In this document: piece by piece, positions 1 through 9,590 of the stretch
Position numbering within the stretch: the stretch's first letter is position 1
Layout of the letters: every line of letters starts with the position of its first letter
From: Sordariomycetes sp. S80-01Y
Taxonomy: Eukaryota; Ascomycota; Sordariomycetes
Reading direction: 5' to 3'
NCBI GenBank assembly: GCA_037042185.1
Contig: JAXQJY010000026.1
Coordinates: forward strand, 1,612,001 to 1,676,000
DNA: 64,000 nucleotides
Translations under genes and position numbers: made by a program
The notes under the pieces: model-generated
Told to the model about the DNA's origin: nothing
Seen by the model: the letters and a program-made list of their open reading frames with translations, nothing else
Database searches by the model: none

Positions 1-1076
1 TCGACGGCACGGGATGGACCTTCGTCGGCGGTCGCATCGGCAACACCGGTATTGGAGGCCTGATCCTCGGCGGCGGGCTGTCGTACATGTCCGCTCAGTA
101 TGGCTGGTCTGCCTCCTCAGTCATCGAGTACGAGGTCGTACTGGCCGATGGAAGCATCGTCACTGCCTCCGAAGACGAACACCCAGACCTGTACGTCGCA
201 CTCAAAGGCGGCGGCAACAACTTCGGTATCGTCACTGCATATACCCTCCAGGCACACCGTCAAGACGACGTCTACGGCGGCAATCTCGTCTTCCTTCGGA
301 CCAAAGACAAGGACGAGAGGCTTCTTAAAGCCGTTCGAGACTTCACCGAGTACAATGATGACGACAAAGCTGCCGTCATCGTCACGGCCGAGCGCGCCAA
401 CCTCAACGCCGTCGACACGTGGATTCTGTTCCTTTTCTACGACGCGCCGGAAGCGCCAGAAGGCATCTTCAAGAACTTCACCGACATTGGTCCTTTCCTC
501 AACACCGTCCGTCGACGGACGTATGCCAACATGATGGGACTAAGCAACTGGGTCGTCGTCGAGGCCTCGACCGTCCACATCGCTACCGAAACCATCCCTT
601 TGCCCTCTGCTGAGAACTCCTTCGAGGTGTTTGATAGTCTGCATACCCACTGGAGAGAAATGTCCGCGTCCACACTTGCCGTACCCGGCATCGTCGCCTC
701 GATCGCCTACCAACCGTTCCCCAAGCGCATCGCTGAAGCAGCCCGCGCGCGCGGCGACGACCTCATCTCGGCCGAGCCCGATGCCGATAAGCTCATCATA
801 GAGATGAACTATAGCTTCCTCCCCGGTCCGTACGAAAAGATGGCTGACATCATCGAGGAGACGTACACTGGCGTGAGAAACAGGGTTCTGGCCTGGCAGG
901 AGGATGGGACGCTGCCAAGTGATTTGTATCTGCCGCTGTTCATGAACTATGGGTTCTTCAGACAAGACTACTTCGGGAGGCTGAAGCCGGAGAGCAGAGA
1001 GCTCGCGAGGGCCGTTGCCGAGGAATATGACCCCGATGGTCTGTTCAGGGATCGCACTGGTGGCTGGAAGCCTTGA
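1..1076 (+). CDS. FAD-linked oxidoreductase, PCMH-type (3' part)
   Basis: The reading frame is open from the first base of the window (codons begin at position 3) and ends with TGA at 1074-1076, so the 5' part lies outside. The visible ~358 residues hold the second half of a PCMH-type FAD-binding domain: GGRIGNTGIGGLILGGGLSY, then a ladder ending in LKGGGNNFGIVTAYTL. A substrate domain and a C-terminal YDPDGLF motif follow, similar in position to the berberine-bridge C-terminus. Family members oxidise small molecules with bound FAD, are often secreted and often sit in secondary-metabolite clusters. The N-terminal His (and Cys) flavin-attachment region and any signal peptide are upstream and cannot be judged. 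No intron is visible in this part. Family assignment is firm; substrate is unknown. Confidence 0.9.
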   Translation, partial: DGTGWTFVGGRIGNTGIGGLILGGGLSYMSAQYGWSASSVIEYEVVLADGSIVTASEDEHPDLYVALKGGGNNFGIVTAYTLQAHRQDDVYGGNLVFLRTKDKDERLLKAVRDFTEYNDDDKAAVIVTAERANLNAVDTWILFLFYDAPEAPEGIFKNFTDIGPFLNTVRRRTYANMMGLSNWVVVEASTVHIATETIPLPSAENSFEVFDSLHTHWREMSASTLAVPGIVASIAYQPFPKRIAEAARARGDDLISAEPDADKLIIEMNYSFLPGPYEKMADIIEETYTGVRNRVLAWQEDGTLPSDLYLPLFMNYGFFRQDYFGRLKPESRELARAVAEEYDPDGLFRDRTGGWKP

Positions 1077-1235
1077 AACAGCGTCCACTGGCGGAAAGGG
1101 GTTCGGATGGGAAATCCCGGGTCCGCGTAGGTAATTATGGATTTGGAATTACAGGATAAGATGTGCTATAGAGTCCCCAGCTTATTACTCACGCTGTTGA
1201 CCACTCCCCTTCTCGAACCTACACGCCCTTCTCCT

Positions 1236-3435
1236 CTAGTTGCCATTCTTCTCCTCATCGGGGTTGGGTTTCTCGCGCCTCATCCAAATCTCACCGATAG
1301 GATCACCCCGGTCCGCGACACAGACCCAATCTCCCAATACCTCGTTGTAGTCCCTGGGCGCGTGTCTAACGCCCCTGCCGCCGCCGCCAATGATCAAATT
1401 CCCAGGCCTGTAGTTCTCGTCCTCCTGCATCCTCCGCAACACGCTGCCGTGGACCCTCACGTTCTCCGGCACGTCACGCACCTCGCCCCTGGGCAAAGGC
1501 CAGCGGATCGGCTCCCACGAGCCGTCACTTTGCAAATCCATGCGCAGGAACGGGAGGTATTCCATGAACTTCCACGCGGAGACGGCGAAGGGGCCCAGGC
1601 CACCACCGTACTGGAGGGAGTCGTGGATGCGGGCTGAGTGGGCGCGGTTCATGAGGCTGTGGAAATGGTGCTCCTCTTCGTCGGAGGAGTCAGACGCCGA
1701 CGAACTGGTGGACGAAGCTGTCGTGGGACGCTTCTCTGAGGCAGAGGGTTGAGTGGCCGGAGGGGACTCGGGGAATGCGATGTTGCCACCGTCTTCCATG
1801 CGGATGCTTGGGACGTCCATGTTAGCCTTGCGGTTCTGCTTTCGCTGCTGCTTGGCTTGTTTCCGGACATGGGCTGGTCGGCGAGAAGGGTTCTGGGGAT
1901 CCCACTCGGAGGCGCAAGCACATCCCATCTCGGCTACCTTCTCAGCGTCGAAGGGCAGGCCGGCTCGCATTGCCTCTCGAACAATCCACGCAAGCGGGAC
2001 GTGACTGGCCGACTTGCTATCTTCGAGCATCTCCCAGCCACCTCCAACATCAGCATGACCACCGGAAAACCAGACCTCGTCTATATCCTGTCCGTCCTCG
2101 TCCCAGTTCGGGTCGATATCTGACGGGGCGAGACCGGACATGTTGTCAGATGTAGCGTCGAAATTCTGCCCCTGGGCTTGAGGCGAGGGAGATGGCCTGC
2201 GCCGAGATGTCGAGCGGGCGCGGTACGGGGCGAATTGGGATCCACGGCGCTGCGGTTGAGAGGGACGAGGTTGGTTATGCTGCGGTGAGAGGAACTTCTG
2301 CGTCGGTCGTCCTCGCTCGGTCGAGCCCTTGGGTTGGGCTGCCGATTCTGAAGGCATCGCGTCCGGCGCAACCTCCTCATCATTATCTGCGCTCCTCTTT
2401 GTGCCAGCCTTCTCATCCCGGCTCTTCTGAGGCAGGATATTGTTGTGGAGGTTCCAGTAGTCGAAGCCAAGCCACTCTCCCAGGTAGCGATGTCGGTGAT
2501 TCTTGGCCTTCGGGTTGCCCTGGTACATCAGGTCCTGTCTGAACTTGGCCCTCCGCTCGTCAATAGCCACGGCATGCCGAATGACCTTGGCGCTGCTCCT
2601 GGCCGTGTAGGGGAACTTGCTCCTCTGCATCCACGCGGTCTCAAACCTCGGCACACTGTTGACCGTGTCGAACAGGCCCAGGAACTTGATCCGCCCAACA
2701 GGTCTCGAGAAGGTCTCTCTGAAGCCCTTCATGAATGCGTACATCTTCTTCTTCTCCTCGTCGGCCTTGGCGATCTCCTCCTCGCTCCCCGCGCTCTGGC
2801 TCCGACACTGCCACTGGGCGAAGGCTTTCCACGCAAACTTGACCATCTCCTCGTTTCCGTGGCTGAGAAGGCCGATGTAGTCGAGCATCTCGGCGAGGAA
2901 GCGCGCGATGTAGGCGCCACGGGAAAAGCCAAACATGTAGATCTCATCGCCCGGGTTGTAGAAGCGCATGAGGAAGCGGTAGCCTCCGACGACGTGCTGG
3001 TCGAAGGAGGAGCCGATGGCCGAGTCCTTGGCCTTGGTATACCAGCTGTTGAGGCGGGCGCGGACGGATGTGTGGGATAGGGAGCCTGAAACGACATAAG
3101 TGCCGATACCAGCTGGGCCGTTGTTAGTACCGCTCCTTTCTTTGTACGTTGCCAGTACTGGGGTTCTTACGCTGGTAGTAGTGATACTGGTCATCGGCGG
3201 TCCGATCCAGCATGCGGAAGATCTTCAAGATGTTGCTATCGCTGTCATCACCGTGGAACTTGTTGCCTGTGCCGTCGAAGCAGAGCACGAGCTTTCGCAC
3301 TCCGCGTGACCGAGCTGCCTGCTCGGCATTGCTGTTCTTCTTTGTGGCGGCGAGGTTTTCGTTGGAGAGCGTGGCTTCGAGCTCGTTGACCTTGGGATCC
3401 AGCGCCGAGCTGGGGTCGAGACGAGTCTTGTCCAT
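1236..3435 (-). CDS. DUF2235 domain protein (Tle1-like alpha/beta hydrolase)
   Basis: Two exons on the minus strand: 3435-3171 and 3112-1236, joined over a 58-nt intron with GTAAG donor, TACTAAC branch site and CAG acceptor. The product is 713 aa. Residues ~47-160 show the DUF2235 fold start: [11 protein letters not shown], then YYQPGIGTY across the splice junction, then the nucleophile elbow GFSRG near residue 150. [12 protein letters not shown] farther on supplies the conserved His/Asp region. The family resembles bacterial Tle1 phospholipase effectors and acts as a putative lipase or esterase. A long hydrophilic Ser/Pro/Arg/Gln-rich insert of roughly 120 residues separates the nucleophile half from the HADVGGG half, and a second acidic/Ser-rich stretch lies near the C-terminus. 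No signal peptide is seen, so it is probably cytosolic. The substrate is unknown. Confidence 0.9.
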
Positions 3436-5094
3436 GATGGCGACACTCGCTAGTGAACACTCTCGAGACGAAGGCTAGCCAGAGACAGTCTTGGGGAATA
3501 AGTGAAAACAAGAAATTGAGGCTTTGAGAGTAGTGTCTTTTTTCCGTCTCTCAATTACGTCGTGAGTCGCATCAAGCCCTGCAGAGAAGCTACATTCTAC
3601 GCAAGTTCATGCAACCTAGAGGAGAAAAATAGAGCACTCGATCGCGCAGAAGTCTTCAATCGTGATCCAAGACCTGCAATGTCTCGTTACGTTCCGCCAG
3701 TAACGCCGATACATGGTCGCCGGGCCTCTGCACAGCGCGACACCATCACCAGAGCTTTGCCCGTTGAGGAACAGGAGGCTGGCTGAACCCGCCAACCCCT
3801 GCCCTTGATCTGTCAGTGTATGCCAATCAACTTCAAGCCATTGGCCAATCGAGCGGCCGCAGGGCAAGTCCTGCAGCAGAGAATGGGGCACAATGTCTCG
3901 CAAACCGTGTCGAGGTGGCCTCTCTCGGAAGTTAGGGATCAGTCCGTGGACTAGACAGAGGGATGGGCTGCCGAAGGCTGGGCGGCAGTCAGCGTAAGCG
4001 CGTGACGCTAGCTATGCATGCACAGCTCAGCCGTCGTGTGTTTGCCGTTCTGGGGCGAGGCGAGGTGGAGGGTTATGTCGATCATTGGGGGGGATCAATA
4101 AACATTTAAAGATCTTTGGGATACTACCGAATGCCGCGTTCAACTTTCATGTGCTCTTCGACGGCGTTTGTGGTGCAGCCTCCTCTTCAACAACGGCCAG
4201 TACGCAGCTAGAAAGCCTGCGACTGGGATAATTGACCAGGAAGCCACACAAGGGCGTGAGAGATGTGTCTGGGCAGCGCCAGTCCTCTTTGCTTTTCCCT
4301 CATTTCTCCAGGTCCACCGTCTCGACCGACAGCGGCCAAATTTCTCTAGCCCTTGACCATCGCAGCCCAATCACCATCGTGAGCATACCGTGACTGACGT
4401 TAAACGTGCCGATCTACTGATTTTCAAATGCGCCGCATAAGCGGACAAATAGCTTTGAGGGGGGCCGTCGAACTGATCTCCATGGGCTTGCGAGATGGTG
4501 GCATGAACGATGTCGTGCCGTGATAACCATGTTAAGGCAATGACCGAGTCGTGGACAGAATGGATGACTTAATTGTCTTAGAACAAGGAGAGTCTCTACG
4601 TTGAATCTGGTTGACGCCAGTGCGGGCGCTATGGAGGGCCGTCCCTAGGGCGTCAATTCTTCAGCCTAGTCCCCAATCAAGCCCCCAACCGGATTCCTTC
4701 TCGAACTCGGTTCAAGACTCGAACCTCACTTGTCTACGATGCAAGCTCACCACAAAGAAGCTCGGATTCTTGAATCGAGCCGTCCTAGCCGAGACTATCT
4801 AGATGTGACCCGCGTCTCCATCTACGAACCGTTGCACATCTTGCACAGCTTGCAGGGAGAGCGGCACATGGCGACCCTCCAGTCTCTCTCTCTGAGACAT
4901 ACGCGCGTTAGCTCTACCGTCATGCATCGTCTTTCCGACTTGAACTCTTGATATTGCACAAACAAATATACATGCAAGTTTCCAGGTCGGCGGCCCGCCA
5001 AGACGGACCCGCTGCCCACCGAGCCTCACGCCTCTCAGACACTCGATGCCATCCGTATGGCCGAGGACGGGCAGCGAGGAAGATCGACAGCAGC
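3436..5094. other. Intergenic, no gene seen
   Basis: About 1.7 kb between the DUF2235 start and the enoyl-CoA hydratase stop. Only short open frames occur on both strands, none with recognisable motifs or splice structure. It should contain the DUF2235 promoter and the hydratase 3' UTR. A short inverted stretch near 4707-4730 (GGTTC..GAACC) was checked for a tRNA T-arm and does not fit. Confidence 0.5.
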
Positions 5095-5937
5095 TCATAG
5101 CTTGCTGTCCTTCCAGACGGGCTTCCTCTTCTCCACGAAACTCAGCACGCCTTCCTGCATGTTCTCCCCACCGTCCATCTTGCTGTAGATACCCTTCTCG
5201 ACGCTCTTCGTAGCCACGCAAGGGTCCTCCGCATCCCAACCGCTCATAAGACCCTCGCGACTCGTGATTACCGCGTCCGGGCTGTTGCCAGAAATCTCAG
5301 CAGCCCACCTCAGCGCCTCTTCCACGACGTCCTGAGAGTTGGGGATGACGCGGTTCACGATGCCCCACTCGTACATCACCTCTGGCGTGAACATCCGTCC
5401 GGTGAGCGCCATCTCGGTGGCCCGCGCCCTTCCGACGATGCGGATCAGACGGGGGAGCGCGCCGGCGATGGCTACTACACCCTTTGACACCTCGGGCAGG
5501 CCGAATTGGGAGGTTCGCGAGGCGAGGACCAAGTCTGCGTTGAGGATCATCTCCATGCCGCCGCCTAGACAGAGCCCATTGACAGCTGCGATGATGGGCT
5601 TCTTTCCCCGTCTGTTCGAAAGACCGCCGAAGCCATTGTCGTTCCATTTGTCCATCTCTGCCACCTTGGGGTCAATCCCATCCTTGTGTTTCCCATGCCA
5701 TTCCTTGAGGTCAGCCCCCGCGCAGAAAGCTCTGCCCTTGCCGGTGACGATTGCGACGCGTAGTTTGGGCTCGTTCTCAAACCAGGTAAACAGTTTGTCC
5801 AGACGATAATGCATTTCCCGCCGCAGCGCATTGAGCTGCTTTGGTCGATTGAGCGTGATGAGCAACACATGAGGGGCTGGACTGGAGACGATGGTGTCCG
5901 GCACCTCTGGCGGCGCCGTGGCGAACTTCTGGGACAT
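5095..5937 (-). CDS. Peroxisomal enoyl-CoA hydratase/isomerase family protein
   Basis: Single-exon crotonase-family protein, 280 aa from the ATG at 5937. Crotonase features in order: LLITLNRPKQLNAL; oxyanion-hole segment GRAFCAGADLKEW; NGLCLGGGMEM, carrying the first Glu position; and FGLPEVSKGV, carrying the second. Both acidic positions are present, so hydratase or isomerase activity is plausible. The last three residues are SKL, a canonical type 1 peroxisomal targeting signal, so it probably acts in peroxisomal fatty-acid or side-chain CoA metabolism. Relatives include the small CoA enzymes of Alternaria toxin pathways, but nothing here proves such a role. The start was chosen by family length. 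The frame stays open to 6204 and an in-frame ATG at 6015 would add 26 residues (MPRQYHTSS...), so an alternative longer form is possible. Confidence 0.9.
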   Translation of the reverse strand: MSQKFATAPPEVPDTIVSSPAPHVLLITLNRPKQLNALRREMHYRLDKLFTWFENEPKLRVAIVTGKGRAFCAGADLKEWHGKHKDGIDPKVAEMDKWNDNGFGGLSNRRGKKPIIAAVNGLCLGGGMEMILNADLVLASRTSQFGLPEVSKGVVAIAGALPRLIRIVGRARATEMALTGRMFTPEVMYEWGIVNRVIPNSQDVVEEALRWAAEISGNSPDAVITSREGLMSGWDAEDPCVATKSVEKGIYSKMDGGENMQEGVLSFVEKRKPVWKDSKL

Positions 5938-6481
5938 GACGACAGATTGAGCGAACGTCGTATGAGAAAAGGTGAGGAATTGAGACCCCGAGGAGGTGTG
6001 ATATTGACGGGGCATAAGGATAGATGCTATCAAGAGTGAACTTGAGGCTACCCCGGATTCCGGGTTGGCGACGACGAAGATTTTGTGGGGGTCGGAGACA
6101 TTGAGCCGAGGCATGTTTGGTGAGGCACCGCGTCTGCCCCGGACTTCGATACCCATATTGACGCCACCTATTCCTTGCAAGGCCCCTCTCGTGCTCTGGG
6201 CCAAACTTCATTCAGTATCACAGGGATGAGAGACTGAAACACGTTTTAAATGTCACGCCATGGAACGTAGATGAGCATGCAAGGATGTCTGCATTTGAGT
6301 GTATTAGAAAAGCTTCGAAAGCAAGCTTTGAATACCCCTTACCAAAGTAGCCCTCCCAATAAATGTACAACAGTCCTTAGAGAACGCCTACCCACTTAGT
6401 CCGAGACGATGATCCCGAACAGACAAATCAAACAGCCCAGGGGAATTGCGAATGCTACTTTCGCTCGGTACCGAATACTCT
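5938..6481. other. Intergenic between hydratase and RBM25-like gene
   Basis: Presumed promoter and leader of the hydratase (minus strand) and 3' UTR of the RBM25-like gene. The first ~270 nt are open in frame with the hydratase, which leaves its start uncertain. No other gene seen. Confidence 0.5.
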
Positions 6482-8892
6482 CTAAGCTGGCAGACCGCGC
6501 TTCTCGCATTCGGTGAAGAAGATGACCATGCGCCAAAGCTTCTTGACCAGGTCCTCGGCCTCGTCATCAAGAGCCTGCAGAGTCTGTCAGTGCTTGCACA
6601 AAATGGAGATAGAAAATGCTATGACTTACGCCTTCAAGCTCTTCGGCTAGTGCAGCAGCGGAACCGTGATTTTTGAGGTGCTCCTCAACCGTCTCAACGA
6701 GCATTTCTTCCTGGACACCCAGATATTCGATGATCTTCTTCTCAATGAACGGCCTGAGCTTGTCTCTCACGACAGACTCGTCCATGTGGTCCCATTTGAC
6801 CTGCCAGTTCCATAAGCCATCCTTGTCAGAGGGAATCTCCTGGGCCAGAGACTTGACTGCGCTGGCAATCTCTTCGTCCGTCATGTTGGCGGTAGCGGCA
6901 GACGAATCGTACTGAATAGGGATAAGTTGACGCTTGGCTCCAGTATCGGCCTCCTCGTCGTCCAGCAAGCCTTCGACTTCGGCAATGGTTCGGCGTTGAG
7001 GGCCGGCCTTGGATGCCTGGGCCTTTTGCGCAGCGGCTCCCAGTGACAGCTTGAAGGGCTGTGGTGCGGCAGCTTCCGGTCGACGAGTGTCCATTTCCTC
7101 AGCCTGGCGATCCAGGAATGAGTCGGCCATACCGCGTGCACGTTCCTGGTTCGCGTTATCGCGCCTGCGCTCCTCCTGCTCCGCACGCCGGTCCTGCTCG
7201 TCGCGTTGCTCCTCATCAATACGGTCCATCTCGCGTTGCCGCGCCCAGCTCTGGTGGTCGCGGTAGTAGGGGTGGGATTTCCTGCTAGCTTCACGCTCGT
7301 CATCCCACGCCTTCTCCCGCTCCAGCTGCTCTTGCTTGCGCTTTTCAAATGTTTCGCTTTCCTGCTTCTCTCGTTCCCTCTCTCGCTCCAGGGCTGCCTG
7401 TCGTGAGCGCTCGCGGTTGACCCATTTGCGCTCCGCCTCTGTGTAAGCCTTCTCCTCATCGGCCTTCTTCTTGTCCTTGTGTCGCCTGTAAACCTCCTCG
7501 TCGTCGGCATCGGTATCCTCATCTTCGCGATTGATCGAGTAGTCCGCGTTTGAAACACCACCGTTGACGAAGGCCTGTGAGCGGCTGGGGCCGTTCTGTC
7601 CCTTCGGACCAGTCGGCGCATTCGCCATGCCCCGAGGACCCAAAGGCACGTTGTTGGCACCTGCCCCGGCGGGGGGGCTGTCCAGACGTGACGGCCGAGC
7701 ACCATTCCTCCTGCGCTCCATTTCCTCCATTTCTTCCTCTTTCCGTAATCGTTCCAGATCGCGTTGGGTGCTCCTCTCCCGGAAAGCCGCAATTTCTCCA
7801 GCTACTATCTCGCGCATCTCTGCAGGAATGTCGGATAGCTCGTCGTCTTGCGCCAAAGTGATGTTCACGACCTCGACACTGCCGTCCTGCGCCTGCATTG
7901 CAACATCGCCGTCCGCATCGGAGCCAGGTAACGGGTAGAAGAGGCTTCGAAGGACCTTCTTCAACGCCACTCTCGCTTGCTCTAACCGCTGCTCGGCGCC
8001 GGTCTTGTCTTCTTTCTCTTCTTCGTACGACTCGAGATATTGCAGAGCGCTCTCGTCCACACTGACCCTCAGCTTTGTTTTCTCAATCCCCTCGAAATCG
8101 TCGTCCTCCGGTTGCTTGGCGGTTGCAGTTTGGCGTTGGGCAGGGACCTCGATCGTTTCTTCGTGAAGGAGCTTGACAGCGGTCGATAGCGACTCTGGGT
8201 CGTCGAAGAGGGCAAAGCCGAACTTGACGCCCTTGTGATCGTCCATTACGCTGGCCGCCGAGTCGAAACGCCTCAGCTTTCCACACGCTCCTAGGATCTT
8301 CTCTATGCCGTCACCGACGCTCAGACTTGTGGGGAGCTCATGTACGAACAGTGTCCGAACCTTCTCTTCGCTGGTTGGAGGGACCAGGACCTGCGTGATC
8401 TCCTTTGGTTGGTTGCGATCTCCGCCCCTGTCCATGCCGAGACCAGGGCGGTTCGAGGGTCCTCGGTCGGCCTCGGGACCCGCTGGTGTACCCGGCTTTC
8501 CGCCGCCTGTTCCTAACCTGATGACCGGCGCATTGAAGTTGATGTTGGGCATGTTCGCCGGTGCTTGGAAGTTGTGAGGGAGACCGCTTGGCCGGTTAGC
8601 TTGGGCGTCGTATTGCTGGACCCCGGGAGGGGGAGCCATGCCTGGAGCGGAGGACATGCCTGGAGGAGGTCCTAAGTTTGTCAGTCGCCAAAGCCCATGG
8701 CTTGGGTAGTCCGTGTTCGTACCTAGCCCTGGGGGTGCACCCATTCCTTGAGCAGGGTTACTTCCCGCATAGCCACCATATGCCCCCGGCGGCGCGCCGT
8801 AGCCTGATGTCTGTCAGTCTGCCTGTCGCTCGCGCAAGCCCATGAAGGGCTTAAGCTGCGAACTCACCTGGACCATAGGGATTGTAGGACAT
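6482..8892 (-). CDS. RBM25-like splicing factor (RRM + PWI domains)
   Basis: Four exons on the minus strand: 8892-8868, 8803-8723, 8671-6630 and 6574-6482, giving 746 aa. The first exon has only 25 nt (MSYNPYGPG), joined by GTGAGT..CAG. Exon 2 encodes a Gly/Pro-rich GAPPG leader that runs on into GPPPGM. The order is: Pro/Gly-rich N-terminus, RRM (TLFVHELPTSLSVGDGIEKIL and following), a long Arg/Glu-rich helical middle full of ER/EK blocks, and a C-terminal PWI domain (LWNWQVKWDHMDESVVRDKL...) completed by the last exon (ALDDEAEDLVKKLWRMVIFF). This architecture matches RBM25, a U1-snRNP-associated regulator of 5' splice-site choice in the nucleus. Exon phases agree at every junction. It shares a promoter with the divergent deacetylase gene. 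Confidence 0.93.
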
Positions 8893-9590
8893 ATTTGCGG
8901 AGCTACGTCAGCCCTAGAATGAGGAAAGCGTCGGCGGGTCTGGGCGCAATGCTGGCGAGGTTGCGAACCAGTTCGCGCTGAGCGCGTTAGAGATGATCGT
9001 CGAGACTGCTGCGGGCAGGCCTTGTCGCTGGGTTGTGAATGTTGCTAGAGGCCTGCAGTGAGGTTGCTTCTGCGCGCACGAGCTGAGCAACAAAGAAACT
9101 GCTGGAGGCCGTAGTCAGTACAGCTCTGGGTCGTGGGTTGGGGTCGAGAGGATTTGAGGAAAAAGTTCCCCACGCCAAATCGGCCCCAGCTTCAGCAATC
9201 GAGCTGCGTCCCTGCAGGTGGCTGACTCAGCGTTCTCGATCGCGACGAAAGATGGGCGATTGAAACGTCCCCAGACTTCATTCCGCTTTACCTCACTCAA
9301 AGTATTTGGAAGATGCTTCAGCTTCTCGGAAGATTATGTACAACGCTTTCAACATACCGTAGGTTTGATTTGTCGAGATAGTCATCACGTGATGTTCAGT
9401 CAACAAGTACGACGCGCCCGGGCGGCAGGTGACGTGGGATGTTTTGCACGGGGGTTTGTCAAATCCAAACAAAACACCCCCAGCAACCCCAGTCGACGAT
9501 CACAACAAATTTGTCTTCCAAGCCGTGATATCTTCCAGGCCGAGTCATCAAGTATACAAGTAGGCCTATGTGTCTATTGATGACCCGAAA
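8893..9590. promoter_or_regulatory. Shared divergent promoter (RBM25-like / HOS3-like)
   Basis: About 700 nt separate the two divergent start codons, so both genes must draw on this stretch. It contains no gene. A perfect 12-nt palindrome lies at 9383-9394 (listed separately). Confidence 0.6.
9383..9394. promoter_or_regulatory. CACGTG E-box in a perfect 12-nt palindrome
   Basis: CATCACGTGATG reads the same on both strands. TCACGTGA is the core bound by bHLH proteins of the Cbf1/USF type. It lies ~200 nt upstream of the deacetylase start and ~490 nt upstream of the RBM25-like start. Binding is inferred, not shown. Confidence 0.5.
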
